Shown: positions 1-10,967, counted from the first letter of the stretch. The stretch: DNA of 64,000 nucleotides from CAVQCX01 sp963775335 (GCA_963775335.1 CAVZIJ010000003.1:186001-250000), one strand, 5' to 3'. The notes: generated by a model not told the origin, from the sequence alone. Program-made: numbers and translations.

Positions 1-1
1 T

Positions 2-760
2 CTCGATGCTACCCGCTGCTATTCCCAGGCGCTGTTCGAGCGCGACGACGAGGCACTGGAAACGGCCCAGGCCCGCAAGTTGGATTTTGCCATTGATGCC
101 TGCGCTCTGAAGCCGGGAGATCGCGTCCTGGACGTGGGCGGCGGCTGGGGCAGCTTCACGGAGCACGCGGGCCGGCGCGGCATCCAGGTCACGGCCCTGA
201 CGATCTCCCACCAGTCGGAGCAGTTTCTGAAGGACTTGATCGAGCGCATCCAGCTTCCCGCGCGGGTGCTGAATCAGGATTTCCTGAGGTACGACTCACC
301 GGAGCCCTTTGACGCGATCGTCATCCTCGGGGTGATGGAGCACCTGCCCGATTATCCCACCGTGCTCAAGCGACTCCAGCACCTGCTGAAGCCGGGTGGG
401 CGCGTCTATCTCGACGCCAGTGCCTTTCGGGAAAAGTACGTGAAGCCCACCTTCGTCTCGCGCTACATTTTTCCGGGCGACCATTCCTACTTCTGCCTGC
501 ACGATTTCCTGGCCGCGGTCGCCAAGACGCCGCTGGATGTGCTGGCGGTCCACAACGACCGCCACAGCTATTACCTCACGTGCAAGGCCTGGGCCGAGAA
601 TCTGGAGGCCGCGCGCGACGAGATCGTCAGCCGCTGGGGCGAGGGGCTGTACCGGCGCTTCCGCCTCTATCTCTGGGGATCGGCCTTCGCCTTTCTCAAT
701 CGAGGGATGGAGGCCTACCGGGTGGTCCTGGAGCGACCTCGGGAGGCAGCCGTACACTGA
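2..760 (+). CDS. Cyclopropane-fatty-acyl-phospholipid synthase-type SAM methyltransferase (5' end outside window)
   Basis: The reading frame is open from the first base of the window, so only the C-terminal ~252 residues are seen. The visible start, YSQALFERDDEALETAQ followed by a Leu-Asp stretch, matches the block just before the methyltransferase fold in CFA synthases. The SAM-binding motif I is VLDVGGGWGSF, followed by a motif-II-like acidic region (FDAIVILGVMEH). The conserved C-terminal block around HSYYLTCKAWAENLE is also present. Family members transfer a methylene or methyl group from SAM to unsaturated fatty acyl chains of membrane phospholipids. The exact substrate cannot be told from this part. 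The TTG at 80 is an internal codon, not a start. Confidence 0.8.
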   Translation, partial: LDATRCYSQALFERDDEALETAQARKLDFAIDACALKPGDRVLDVGGGWGSFTEHAGRRGIQVTALTISHQSEQFLKDLIERIQLPARVLNQDFLRYDSPEPFDAIVILGVMEHLPDYPTVLKRLQHLLKPGGRVYLDASAFREKYVKPTFVSRYIFPGDHSYFCLHDFLAAVAKTPLDVLAVHNDRHSYYLTCKAWAENLEAARDEIVSRWGEGLYRRFRLYLWGSAFAFLNRGMEAYRVVLERPREAAVH

Positions 761-768
761 CCCGATTT

Positions 769-1176
769 CTACGGAACAATGGCATCCGGGAGCACGCGGT
801 CGAGCTCCTTCTTGACCACCGCGTAGCACTCGCACACGCGCGCCTCCCGGCTGGGCCGATCCACCGCGGTGACCTTGCCGCGGCTGTAGTGGATCAACCC
901 CGCGCGCCGCAACTTGCCGGCCGCCACGCTGACGCCTTCCCGGCGCACCCCGAGCATGTTGGCGATCAGCGCCTGGGTCATGGTCAGCTCGTTCGAAGGC
1001 AGGCGATCCAGGCTCAGCAGCAGCCAGCGACACAGTTGCTGGTCCACCGAATGGTGCCGGTTGCACACCGCCGTCTGCGCCAGCTGGGTCAACAACGCCT
1101 GGGTGTAGCGCAGCAACAAACGCTGCATCGGGCCGGTGCGAAAGAACGCGTCCTTATGGTGTCGCAAGGATGTCAT
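769..1176 (-). pseudogene. Truncated Crp/Fnr-family regulator (C-terminal helix-turn-helix half only)
   Basis: The 135 residues match the second half of Crp/Fnr regulators. They include a dimer-helix region (LLLRYTQALLTQLAQTAVCNRHH), the block RLCRWLLLSLDR-like, and an HTH with the family signature MLGVRREGVSVAAGKLRRAGLI followed by a wing (IHYSRGKVTAVDR). The cyclic-nucleotide-binding beta-barrel that should precede it is absent. Reading upstream in frame leads straight into the end of htpX on the same strand and shows no cNMP-domain sequence. Full-length relatives are about 230-250 residues. The gene is therefore probably a remnant whose 5' half was lost when htpX came to lie next to it. 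A functional DNA-binding-only protein is possible but less likely. Confidence 0.6.
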
Positions 1177-1229
1177 GGTGCCAGGGTGCAGCCATTCAGT
1201 TGGCGGGACGCGAGGGGTGTGGCCGACGT

Positions 1230-2117
1230 TCAGTCTCTGCTCTGCTCCAGTGCCGCGATGCGGTCTGCCAATGGTGGGTGGCTGCGGAACAGGTTCATCA
1301 GTCCCTGACCGATTCCGCCCGCAATGCCAAAGGCGGCGAGCTGCTCGGGCAGGTCATGGGGGTCGTGTACGGCCTGCAGTCGTCTCAGGGCGGCGATCAT
1401 TTTGTCGCGCCCGGCCAGTGAGGCGGCGCCGGCGTCGGCGCGATACTCACGCCAGCGGGAGTACCCCATGACGATGGCGGTCGCGAGAAACGACAACAGG
1501 ACCTGGGCGACAATGGAAGTGATGAAGTAGGCGGGACCGTAACCCCGCTCGGTCTTGAACACCACTCGGTCGATTACGTGGCCGATCACCCGGGACAGGA
1601 AGATCACAAAGGTATTGACGACGCCCTGGAGCAGGCCCATGGTCACCATGTCGCCGTTGCGGATGTGGCTGATTTCGTGTCCCAGGACGGCCTCCACCTC
1701 ATCGTCTTGCATGCCACTCAGCAGGCCGCTGCTGACCGCCACCAGGGCATTGTTGCGGTTCATGCCGGTGGCGAACGCGTTGGGCTCGGGTGAATCGAAG
1801 ATACCGACCTCGGGCATGCCGATACCGGCGTCACGGGCGAGGCGTTCGACGGTTCGCAGCAGCCATTGTTCGGAGCGGTCGGCCGATGGGCCGATAATGC
1901 GAACGCCCATGGTCCGCTTGGCCATCCACTTGGATATCGCCAGCGAGATGAACGAACCGCCAAAGCCGATGACCGCCGACATGATCAGCAATGCGTTCAG
2001 GTTCAGGTCAACGCCGTTCTTCTGCAACAGCCCATCGATCCCGAACAGGCGGAAAACGACGCTGATGAGCACCAACACGGCCGCATTGGTGGCAAGAAAA
2101 AGAAATATTCGCAGCAT
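1230..2117 (-). CDS. htpX: HtpX, M48-family membrane zinc metalloprotease
   Basis: The product is 295 aa. Two N-terminal hydrophobic helices (LRIFLFLATNAAVLVLISVVF and ALLIMSAVIGFGGSFISLAIS) are followed by the zinc motif HEISH within AVLGHEISHIRNGD. Further membrane segments come next, then the third ligand Glu in SRWREYRADAGAA. HtpX is an inner-membrane quality-control protease working alongside FtsH, which is also encoded in this window. The start at 2117 (MLRIFLFL) is preceded by a strong AGGAGG ribosome site about 9 nt upstream. An in-frame extension to 2216 has no family similarity and was rejected. The C-terminal HPPLADRIAAL motif is typical. The truncated Crp piece follows downstream on the same strand. 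Confidence 0.95.
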   Translation of the reverse strand: MLRIFLFLATNAAVLVLISVVFRLFGIDGLLQKNGVDLNLNALLIMSAVIGFGGSFISLAISKWMAKRTMGVRIIGPSADRSEQWLLRTVERLARDAGIGMPEVGIFDSPEPNAFATGMNRNNALVAVSSGLLSGMQDDEVEAVLGHEISHIRNGDMVTMGLLQGVVNTFVIFLSRVIGHVIDRVVFKTERGYGPAYFITSIVAQVLLSFLATAIVMGYSRWREYRADAGAASLAGRDKMIAALRRLQAVHDPHDLPEQLAAFGIAGGIGQGLMNLFRSHPPLADRIAALEQSRD

Positions 2118-2359
2118 TATCTGGAACCTCCTCGTGTGCCTGAGATGATTCTTCCGGCCGTGGAAAAAGGGGGACGCTACGCATTTCCTCCGATCCTGGC
2201 CCACGGATGGCGGCAATCGGTGCCTATGTCACGAACTCCCTGCCCGGATTAGGAGGTTAGCTGTGGGATCGGGCGCAGTCTGTACGGTGACGGACATAGC
2301 TCCACGCTGGCCCGCGGGTCTGCGTGCTTCCGGGCGTGGGCCTCGAGCGGCTGTCGGGA

Positions 2360-3109
2360 TCAACCCTGACGGCTGCTCGAGATTGGATCACAGTATTCCT
2401 GGAGGTGCTCCGGGATCTCATCGGGACACATGCCGCACGCCCGGTTTCCGGGTAAGGCGAAATCGATGAACTTCGGGTACGGCAGGTCCATGCTCGCCAT
2501 GATGTCCACGAACGCCTGTAATGGCTTGTCGTCGCCGAGGCGCGGATTGCGCTGCTTTTCCTGGGCAATGTTGGAGACCCGGCGCCCGTCGTAATCGTGG
2601 GCCGGGTAGACCAGGGTCTCGCCGGGCAGGCTGAACAGCTTGTCGTGGATGCTCCGGTACAGGGTCGCCGCGTCGCCGCCTTGAAAGTCGGTGCGGCCGC
2701 AGCCGTCGATCAACAGGGTGTCTCCGGTCAACACGCGGTCCCCCAGGAGGTACGCGTGATGGCCGTCGGTATGTCCGGGGGTATATAGGGGGTCCAGGCG
2801 GACGCTCCCGAACCGCAGCGGTTCTCCTTCCCGGACCGGCCAGTCGACGCAAGTCAGCGCGTCGACGGCGGGATGGGCGATAGCACTTCCGGTCTCCAGC
2901 TTCAGGCGCGAGGCCGCAGTGATGTGGTCGGCATGGATATGGGTGTCCAGGGTGACGGCCAGTCGCAGCCCCAGGTTTTGCAGCGTCTCCAGATCACGCT
3001 GCCACATGGGCAGGACCGGATCTACGAGGATGGCCTGACCACTCTCCTCGCACGCGATGAGGTAGGTATAGGTGCTGGAGACCGGCTCGAACAACTGACG
3101 AAAGAGCAT
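2360..3109 (-). CDS. ETHE1-like persulfide dioxygenase (metallo-beta-lactamase fold)
   Basis: The product is 249 aa, starting at MLFRQLFEP. The metal-binding motif THIHADH (HxHxDH) sits near residue 60. The motif YTPGHTDGHH and the downstream LTGDTLLIDGCGRTDFQGGD block carry the other ligands. Together these are diagnostic of ETHE1/PDO enzymes, which oxidise glutathione persulfide to sulfite with a mononuclear iron. This points to sulfide or sulfane-sulfur detoxification in the cytoplasm. The C-terminus has the short Cys pair ACGMC, which could bind a metal or be redox-active. The longer in-frame start at 3349 has no family similarity. No rhodanese or CstR-type regulator is adjacent, although these often accompany it. 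Confidence 0.9.
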   Translation of the reverse strand: MLFRQLFEPVSSTYTYLIACEESGQAILVDPVLPMWQRDLETLQNLGLRLAVTLDTHIHADHITAASRLKLETGSAIAHPAVDALTCVDWPVREGEPLRFGSVRLDPLYTPGHTDGHHAYLLGDRVLTGDTLLIDGCGRTDFQGGDAATLYRSIHDKLFSLPGETLVYPAHDYDGRRVSNIAQEKQRNPRLGDDKPLQAFVDIMASMDLPYPKFIDFALPGNRACGMCPDEIPEHLQEYCDPISSSRQG

Positions 3110-3650
3110 GCTCGTCCTTTCTGATGGGTAGGGGACCGTACCTGACCGGGCGCTCTCGGCATTACCGCCGTGTGGACATCGCCTGCCCGATCGGCTCCGA
3201 CGATTCCAGGCTATCGAGAGCCACCTTCGCCGTCTGGCTGATTGCGCACATAGTTGGCAGGCGGACGTTCGAGCTTGTGGCCAGGTCCAGGGACACCACT
3301 GTGCTGAAGCTGGACTATCGGCCATGGCGCCGCGGCACGCAACCGTCAATCATCGAATGCGATGGCCCCCGGCCAGCCGGGTCGAAGACCACCATCCGCG
3401 TGGCTGGCGAAAACGAGTGCAGCATGTGTTCTACAGCATACCGACGGCGAGGATCAATCGAGGCAGCGCGATGAGCGTAATTCTCATTTGCAATAAGCGC
3501 CCCCAAAATCGCGTCGCCGAATTCGCAAGTCCGCCCAAAGAACCAAGCGAAGTCTCGATATTCTTTAAAAACGACATGAACGGGCCAGCTCGGTCATGAA
3601 TCTACGGATTCAGGTTTACCTCAGCGTTGCACAAAAACTGGAGCTGGTGG
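3110..3650. other. Gene-poor stretch upstream of the persulfide dioxygenase
   Basis: No open frame here has recognisable protein character. The GC-rich first half gives shadow frames only. An AT-richer patch around 3470-3580 could hold the promoter for the persulfide dioxygenase on the minus strand, but I cannot point to clear -35/-10 boxes. Confidence 0.4.
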
Positions 3651-3684
3651 CTGGACTAACGGGTACCCGCGAGGCATCGAGCAA

Positions 3685-3996
3685 ATGCCACAGCTCGTGT
3701 CTCACCGCTTCGTTGGCGCTCCTGGGAAGGGTCAGCTGACCCTGTGGCCGGATCAGGCGCCTGGCGCGCCGGTCTCACGAGGCCAGCGTGTGATGATGGC
3801 GTGGTTCGGAATCCGCTGCACCGGGTCGATCTACTACCTGATGCACGCCATCCACCAGGGCTTGCCCCGCCCCCTGGGGGAACCGATCGTCGCCACCACG
3901 CTGGCGGCAGCGACCGTCCCCATCGTTCTGGATGGCATGTCCGTGCGCCCGATGATGCACCTTTGCGGGAAGCTGAAGCTGCCTCAGGCTCCGTAA
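3685..3996 (+). pseudogene. C-terminal fragment of a CPA1/NhaP-type Na+/H+ antiporter
   Basis: The segment MMAWFGIRCTGSIYYLMHAI, followed by HQGLPRPLGEPIV and VPIVLDGMSVRPMM, matches the last two transmembrane helices of NhaP/CPA antiporters. These typically read MAWFGIRGIGS-YYL and IVLHGISVTPLM. Only about 100 residues of the usual ~400-600 are present. The upstream sequence in frame shows no further antiporter helices. It is therefore a remnant left by deletion. The stop at 3996 looks natural for the family. Confidence 0.55.
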
Positions 3997-4045
3997 CGCG
4001 TGGCGCGTACCCTTCCACCCGGGAAGCCACGCTTGGGGCGGTGAC

Positions 4046-4075
4046 GGCGACACGGGGACCCGCACCCGTGTCGCC
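4046..4075. terminator. Perfect 11-bp hairpin between converging genes
   Basis: GGCGACACGGG (4046-4056) pairs exactly with CCCGTGTCGCC (4065-4075) across an 8-nt loop. It lies just beyond the stop of the minus-strand gene at 4108 and beyond the antiporter remnant on the plus strand. A strong T-run is missing on either strand, so an intrinsic terminator is only one reading. It may simply be a stabilising 3' stem-loop. Confidence 0.4.
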
Positions 4076-4107
4076 GCTACGGCTTGCAAGCCGATGAGCC
4101 GGGCCTG

Positions 4108-4533
4108 TCAGGTCCTGATCACCACCACGTTGATCCCGTCTTCCGGGCCCAGATCGTAAGTGACATCGTTCAGCCTGGTGGAGGCACCGACGGTCTCGAT
4201 GACGAACGGCTTCTCGGTCGCCGCGTTTATCACCAGGCCGTTGCCCTGGCCATCGGCGATCACCAGGGTGGCAGCGCTGGGCCGCGTGATCTGGATATTG
4301 TCCGATGGGGCGACGATGCTCAGATCCGCGTGCAGGTAGCGCACCTTGATCGCGGCCGGGTCCGAATTCGCCTGCACGAAGGCCTCGGCCGCGTCCAGTG
4401 CACCCTCTTTCGCCTTGCGGGCTATGTTGTGTGCCGTGGCCTTCGCCTTCGACGCGAGGGCGTGCGCGGCTTCGCTGTCTGCGGCGCCCTTGACCTTCTC
4501 GATGGCCCTGTTGAGCTGTTCTTTCCAGGACAT
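4108..4533 (-). CDS. Hypothetical protein with Ala/Lys-rich helical N-terminus and beta-rich C-terminus
   Basis: The product is 141 aa and I do not recognise the family. Residues 1-60 are rich in Ala, Lys and Glu and should form an amphipathic helix or coiled coil (REQL-type MSWKEQLNRAIEKVKGAADSE, then a KAKATAHNIARKAKEG stretch). Residues 60-141 have alternating hydrophobic strands with DLSIVAPSDNIQI and NVVVIRT, suggesting a small beta sandwich. There is no signal peptide or membrane helix. The start has a reasonable AGGAG-like site upstream (reverse complement of 4534-4548). It stands alone between the hairpin at 4046-4075 and a repeat-bearing intergenic region before ftsH. Confidence 0.6.
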   Translation of the reverse strand: MSWKEQLNRAIEKVKGAADSEAAHALASKAKATAHNIARKAKEGALDAAEAFVQANSDPAAIKVRYLHADLSIVAPSDNIQITRPSAATLVIADGQGNGLVINAATEKPFVIETVGASTRLNDVTYDLGPEDGINVVVIRT

Positions 4534-4585
4534 GCTATGTCTCCTCTGGTGGGTGTAGGTTGAACCTGAAAAGCGCAGTTAGCTG

Positions 4586-4666
4586 TTAGCAATTAGCCGT
4601 TAGCTATTGATTGAAGTGCTAAAATGGCGACCTCGGCCGCTCACCCGGCTGATGGCTAATTGCTAA
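4586..4666. repeat. 13-bp inverted repeat (TTAGCAATTAGCC / GGCTAATTGCTAA)
   Basis: TTAGCAATTAGCC at 4586-4598 is the exact reverse complement of GGCTAATTGCTAA at 4654-4666. The surrounding bases carry further TTAGC/GCTAA copies. The AT-rich element lies between the hypothetical gene and ftsH and differs in composition from its GC-rich surroundings. It may be a decayed miniature element. Confidence 0.55.
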
Positions 4667-4734
4667 TTGCTAAACGTCAGGCGTAAGAGACTGATTGGCG
4701 GCGGGCCTTCCAGCCCTCAATACCGCAATGGCGA

Positions 4735-6582
<1,848 letters not shown>

Positions 6583-6739
6583 TTCGTCTCCGCCGTCAAA
6601 ATCCCATTCGGTCGTCCAAACAAGTCAGCATATACCTGGGCCCCCAACCGGCGAGAGGCCGACCTGCTCGGCCAGGCGCCACTCGTGCCAGACCCCAGCG
6701 TCGCCCGACGGCACTGCAGTCTGGCCCGACCATTGGCGC

Positions 6740-7144
6740 TTACTTCGCCTTTTGCAGCTCAACCAGCTGTTTGAGCAACGCCTCGATGTTCGCCATGTGC
6801 TGTTCCACGGTCTTCATATGCTGCTGCATCATCTCCTGGCGCTGGGTCCTCATCTCCTGGCGCTGGGCCATCATTTCCGGGCTCATCATGCCCTGGTGCC
6901 CCACCATGGGCATCTGCCCGGGTTGACCCGGTCCCATGGGCATCCCGCCCCGGGGGCCCGGCATCATGGGCATGCCGCCTGGCGTCCCCTGGCTCATGGG
7001 CATCGCACCGGGAGGCCCACCCATCATCGGCATGTTGGCAGGCTGCACGGGCACGCCTGCCTCTTCTTCAGCCATCCCGCTGAGCGCTACGCTCAGCATC
7101 GCCGCCGCTGCACAAACCGGAATCAAGAATGTCTTGTGAAACAT
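6740..7144 (-). CDS. Secreted Met/Gly/Pro-rich protein with glutamine-rich helical tail
   Basis: The product is 134 aa. Residues 1-25 form a signal peptide (hydrophobic core LIPVCAAAAMLSVALSGMA, likely cut after SGMA). Residues 35-85 are a low-complexity segment of repeating PMMGGPPGAMPM-like units with about one third Met. Residues 86-134 form a Met/Gln-rich amphipathic helix (repeated QRQEM) ending in a leucine-rich segment. Exported Met-rich proteins often bind Cu(I) or Ag(I) through thioethers, so a periplasmic metal-binding or chaperone-like role is possible, but that is inference. It follows the ftsH region on the same strand and is a separate unit. Confidence 0.75.
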   Translation of the reverse strand: MFHKTFLIPVCAAAAMLSVALSGMAEEEAGVPVQPANMPMMGGPPGAMPMSQGTPGGMPMMPGPRGGMPMGPGQPGQMPMVGHQGMMSPEMMAQRQEMRTQRQEMMQQHMKTVEQHMANIEALLKQLVELQKAK

Positions 7145-7303
7145 GGTTACACCTCTGTTGCTTTGTTATGCGCTCCCTGGGGAGTCGCGTTGTCATCAGT
7201 CCGGTCTCCCGCACTGAATCGGTAAGTCGCGGACTGAATCCGCCATGACGCTAGCGGGGCACCCTTGCGCCCGGCGCGTCCGCCGTGGTCTGTCATCATC
7301 CTT

Positions 7304-9814
7304 TCAGCCCGGCCGTCTCTCCGACGGCTCGTCATACCCGGTGACGAGCAAACGCCTGAAGTCCTCGGCGGACAGGGGTCGGCTGAAATGCAAGCCTTGC
7401 CCTTCGTCGCATTGCCAGGTCCGCAGGAAAGCGAGCTGCTCCTGCGTTTCCACACCCTCGGCGATGACCCGCCGCCCGAGGGCTCTACCCATGGCGATCA
7501 CCGCGCCGACGATAGTGGCATCATTCCCATCGGAGCCGATATTGCGCACGAGAGATCGGTCGATTTTCAGGGTATCGATGGGAAATCGCTTCAGGTAGCT
7601 CAGGCTCGAACAGCCGGTACCGAAGTCATCGATCGTCAGCCGCACCCCCATGTCTTTGAGAGCCTCGAGCACCGAGACGGAGGACTCGGCGTCGTGCATG
7701 AGGGCGCTTTCGGTCAACTCCAGCTCGAGATAGCGCGGCGCCAGTCCGGTGTCCTTCAGGATCGAGGCAACGCCGTCCAGGAAATCTGCGTGCCGGAGCT
7801 CCAGCGCAGAGGTGTTGACCGCCACGGGCACGCCGGGCAGGCCCTCGTCCAACCAGGCTTTGAGCTGTCTGCAGGCCTCTCGCAACACCCAGCGGCCGAT
7901 CGGGACGATGAGACCGCACGCCTCGGCAATCGGCACGAACTGCTTGGGGTGGACGAGCCCGCGATCAGGGCTGGACCAACGAATGAGCGCCTCGGCGCCG
8001 GTCATTACCCCGGACCCAAGGTCGATCTTCGGCTGGTAGTACAGCAGGAGCTCTCCTTGCCGCAAGGCGCGGCGCAGATTGCCCTCGGCGATCAGCTGGC
8101 GGACCGCCCGGGTGTTCATGTCGGTGCTGTAGAACTGGTAGTTGTCGCCGCCGCTCGCTTTGGCATGAAACATTGCAGCGTCGGCGTTGCGCATCACGGC
8201 ATCCGCGTTGCTGGCATCATCCGGGTAGACGCTGATGCCGATGCTCAGGCTGACATTGATCTCCTGTCCGCCGATGTGGTGCGGCGCGGCGAGCGCAACA
8301 CGCAGGTTTTCGGTAACCTGGGCGGCGTCCTGCAGTTGCTTGATCTCGGTCAGCAGGATCACGAACTCGTCACCGCCCTGGCGGAATACCGTGTCGGTGC
8401 CGCGCACGCTCGCCACCAGGCGGGCGGCAACCGACTGCAGCAGCTGGTCACCGGCCGCATGGCCCAGCGAGTCGTTGATCTGCTTGAACCCATCCAGGTC
8501 CAGAAACAGCAGGGCGACTTGCCTGCGATGCCGATGGGCTAGCGCGATCGCGTGAGAGATCCGCTCCGTCAGCAGAACCCGATTGGGCAGGTCGGTGAGA
8601 AAGTCGTGCTGCGCCAGATGGGCCATCTTCAGCGCCACGGTTCGCGATTGGCTGACATCGTGGAAGACGATCACCGCACCGGCGACCCGGCCGTCCCGGT
8701 TGTGGATGGGCGCGGCGGAGTCCTCGATGGCGGACTCCGACCCATCGCGGCGCACCAAAACACAATCCGCGGCCAGTCCCACGGTCCTATTCTCCTGCAT
8801 GGCGCGCGTCGCTGGATCCACGGCGGCTTGGCGGGTCTTGCCGCCGATGAGCCTTAACACCTCCGCGAGCGGGTGGCCCAGCGCTTCCTCACACGACCAA
8901 CCGGTCATAGTCTCCGCCACCACATTCAGGTAACTCACGTTGCCCAGAACATCGGTCGTCACCACGGCGTCGCCGATGGAGTTGAGCGTGACCTGAGCGC
9001 GTTCCTTCTCGGCGAACAAGGCCTCCTCCGCCTCTCGCAAAACACGCTCCGTCGACTTACGCTCGGTGATGTCCTCGACCGTGTGAACATGACCGTACAT
9101 TTCTATCCCATCGAGCATGGCAGCGCTGTTAACGCGAGCCCACACAGCACTGCCATCTCGCCGCTGAAAGCGTAGCTCAGTCCGAAACCGCGTCCCAGCG
9201 GTTGCCGCGTCACGCCACTCGGTAAAGACACGCCGGCGGTCCTCCGGGTGAATGGCCCTGCTCCAGCTCGTGCCCAGATTCTGCTCGAACGTGAGCCCCG
9301 AAATCGCTTGGTAAGCCGCGTTGGTGTAGACGCAGCCGCCGCGCGGGTCGGAAACAAAGATGCCCAGCGGCGAGGCATCGCTCATCGCGCGGAATCGTGC
9401 CTCACTGTTTCGCAACGCGTCCTGGATAATTTTGCGGTCGATAAAATACGGCAGGGTCCGCGCCAGATGCTGAATGCCGGCATGGTCTTTGGTGAAGAAG
9501 TCCCGCGCGCCGCGCTGCACAGCCCGGCGCGCATCTTCCTCGCTGTCCGCTGCGCACAGGACCAGGACCGGGGCGCCAGGAGCCACCCCGAGAACCCGAT
9601 CGAACCCCGCGATGCCCTGGCCGTCGGGTAGTGTCAGGTCGAGCAGGACGACATCGATGCCTTCCCGCGCCAGGCGTTCAAGCGCATCGGATAGCCGCGT
9701 GACCCTTTCCACACGAAACAAATCTTCGTCTCCGCCCGTGAGCGCCGCCTGGATCAGCCGGGCATCGCTGGCATCGTCCTCGACGAGAAGCACCGTGGCC
9801 GGAGTATCGTTCAT
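7304..9814 (-). CDS. Response-regulator/PAS/GGDEF/EAL signalling protein (c-di-GMP turnover)
   Basis: The product is about 836 aa. The order is receiver domain (1-125, VLLVEDDASDARLIQ with phospho-acceptor Asp in VLLDLTLPDGQG), PAS1 (from SEARFRAMSDASPLGIF), a short coil, PAS2 (LNSIGDAVVTTDVLGNVSYLN), GGDEF and EAL. The GGDEF motif is intact (RQGGDEFVILL). The EAL domain has EALIRW, the loop DDFGTGCSSLSYL and the KIDRSLV block. Both synthesis and hydrolysis of c-di-GMP are therefore possible. There is no membrane segment, so it should be cytosolic and driven by phosphorylation plus PAS ligands. An ATG at 9826 is 12 nt upstream, and GTGGAAG precedes the chosen start. No partner histidine kinase is adjacent. 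Confidence 0.9.
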   Translation of the reverse strand: MNDTPATVLLVEDDASDARLIQAALTGGDEDLFRVERVTRLSDALERLAREGIDVVLLDLTLPDGQGIAGFDRVLGVAPGAPVLVLCAADSEEDARRAVQRGARDFFTKDHAGIQHLARTLPYFIDRKIIQDALRNSEARFRAMSDASPLGIFVSDPRGGCVYTNAAYQAISGLTFEQNLGTSWSRAIHPEDRRRVFTEWRDAATAGTRFRTELRFQRRDGSAVWARVNSAAMLDGIEMYGHVHTVEDITERKSTERVLREAEEALFAEKERAQVTLNSIGDAVVTTDVLGNVSYLNVVAETMTGWSCEEALGHPLAEVLRLIGGKTRQAAVDPATRAMQENRTVGLAADCVLVRRDGSESAIEDSAAPIHNRDGRVAGAVIVFHDVSQSRTVALKMAHLAQHDFLTDLPNRVLLTERISHAIALAHRHRRQVALLFLDLDGFKQINDSLGHAAGDQLLQSVAARLVASVRGTDTVFRQGGDEFVILLTEIKQLQDAAQVTENLRVALAAPHHIGGQEINVSLSIGISVYPDDASNADAVMRNADAAMFHAKASGGDNYQFYSTDMNTRAVRQLIAEGNLRRALRQGELLLYYQPKIDLGSGVMTGAEALIRWSSPDRGLVHPKQFVPIAEACGLIVPIGRWVLREACRQLKAWLDEGLPGVPVAVNTSALELRHADFLDGVASILKDTGLAPRYLELELTESALMHDAESSVSVLEALKDMGVRLTIDDFGTGCSSLSYLKRFPIDTLKIDRSLVRNIGSDGNDATIVGAVIAMGRALGRRVIAEGVETQEQLAFLRTWQCDEGQGLHFSRPLSAEDFRRLLVTGYDEPSERRPG

Positions 9815-9948
9815 CGCTTCCACCATCTTGTGACGAAGCCGCCGCGACAACGGCACGGCGCCCCGCTCCGTGCTTCGGTTCAGGACGCCCTGGGCGTCGA
9901 TTCCTCTTACGCTTTTCGGACCGATTGATCTGCGCCTCGGCTCCATCG

Positions 9949-10098
9949 TCCGCGCCCCCATGAGTCTCCTGGGGCTTCCCCGCGACCGTTGTCGCCATTT
10001 CCGGCGATCACCTTACCGCGATAGCCGGCGGGCCTTCCCCACGGCGTCTTTACCTTGCCCTTGATCTGCCTGCAGTTTCCTTGGACGATATTCCAGCG
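9949..10098 (-). pseudogene. Decayed CsbD-like stress protein
   Basis: The frame reads WNIVQGNCRQIKGKVKTPWG, then RGKVIAGN. It resembles the CsbD family pattern (W-x-x-I-E-G-N-W-K-Q-x-K-G-K-V-K-E-x-W-G, then DVIAGK). The conserved N-terminal Met, the central LTDDD segment and the C-terminal half are missing, and the frame runs on into unrelated sequence. CsbD proteins are small soluble stress-induced proteins of about 65 residues. I read this as a remnant. Confidence 0.45.
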
Positions 10099-10360
10099 CT
10101 TTCTCAGCACCTTTCGCTCGTGGCACGAGTGGCGGAATGGCCAATCGGAGATTCTTCGCCGCGGCCGGCATGCCGCTGCGTGAATAGATCCCATATCGAC
10201 CATGTGTCGAGAGATGCGATTGCGGTGTCCCGGACCGATCCCCAGGAAATCGCGGATACAATTACAAGACTAATCGTCTGACCCCGCGTGGTCCGTACGG
10301 CGGCGCACACAGGACCATGCGCGGCCGGAAACGCATCGGAGTGGCCTCGGCGGACGCTTA

Positions 10361-10585
10361 GGAAACGCGTGCGGCCTGCTCATCGCCACCGAGACACAGC
10401 CCTCGGCCCAGGCCGTCCGTGCGCGTCTCGTCTATGCCAAGCGCTGGGGCATCGAGCCGCTGTTGCACAACCTCAAGCGCTGGTGGGGCCGCGCCAACCG
10501 ATGGCAGCACTCCCGCCAAGCCCTGGAGCCGTGGATGCAGATCCGCTGCACCGCCTATGCCCTGATGCAGATGTTGGCGCTGCGA
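10361..10585 (+). mobile_element. DDE transposase C-terminal fragment
   Basis: The frame gives LLIATETQPSAQAVRARLVYAKRWGIEPLLHNLKRWWG-like sequence followed by WQHSRQALEPWMQIRCTAYALMQML. The pattern YxKRWxIEPLFHNLKRWWG matches the end of DDE-type transposases of the IS4-like group. I cannot assign the exact IS family. No start, catalytic Asp region or terminal repeats are visible, so it is a fragment. It abuts an unrelated IS3-type fragment. Confidence 0.55.
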
Positions 10586-10640
10586 TCACCGCCGGGCTGC
10601 TGGTCGCCTCAATGCGCATCAAATTTACCGGGGTTCGTGC

Positions 10641-10967
10641 TTGCAACGGCGACACTCGCCGGCAGGCGTCATCGCGCACGCCGATCGGGGTAGCCAGTAC
10701 TGCTCCAAGGACTACCAGTCTCGGATCATCCAATATCGCCTGCTCGGCAGCACGAGGGGCAAGGGCAACTGGTGCGACAACGCCTGTGCCGAAAGCTTCT
10801 TCCATACCTGGAAGGCGGAAGCCATACACGGCGAACGCTTTTCGACCCGCGCGCTCATGCGCCAGACCGTATCCGAGTACATCGAGATAGACTACAATCG
10901 AACCCGCCGACACAGAGCAAACGGTTACATCACCGCAGTGGCGTTTGAGGCTCAACCGCTCGCTTAG
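10641..10967 (+). mobile_element. IS3-family OrfB transposase, C-terminal fragment
   Basis: The 108 residues contain the catalytic-core end of IS3 OrfB: VIAHADRGSQYCSKDYQ (second Asp region), GKGNWCDNACAESFFHTWKAE (catalytic Glu in DNA-x-ESFF), then EYIEIDYNRTRRHRANGY. The first ~170 residues of OrfB and the whole of OrfA are missing. The element is a dead remnant, joined directly to another transposase fragment. Confidence 0.8.

Noticed and set aside
3480..3510. AT-rich stretch resembling a Fur box (aatgagaattacg) upstream of the persulfide dioxygenase
   Set aside because: The match is partial and lies over 370 bp from the start codon.
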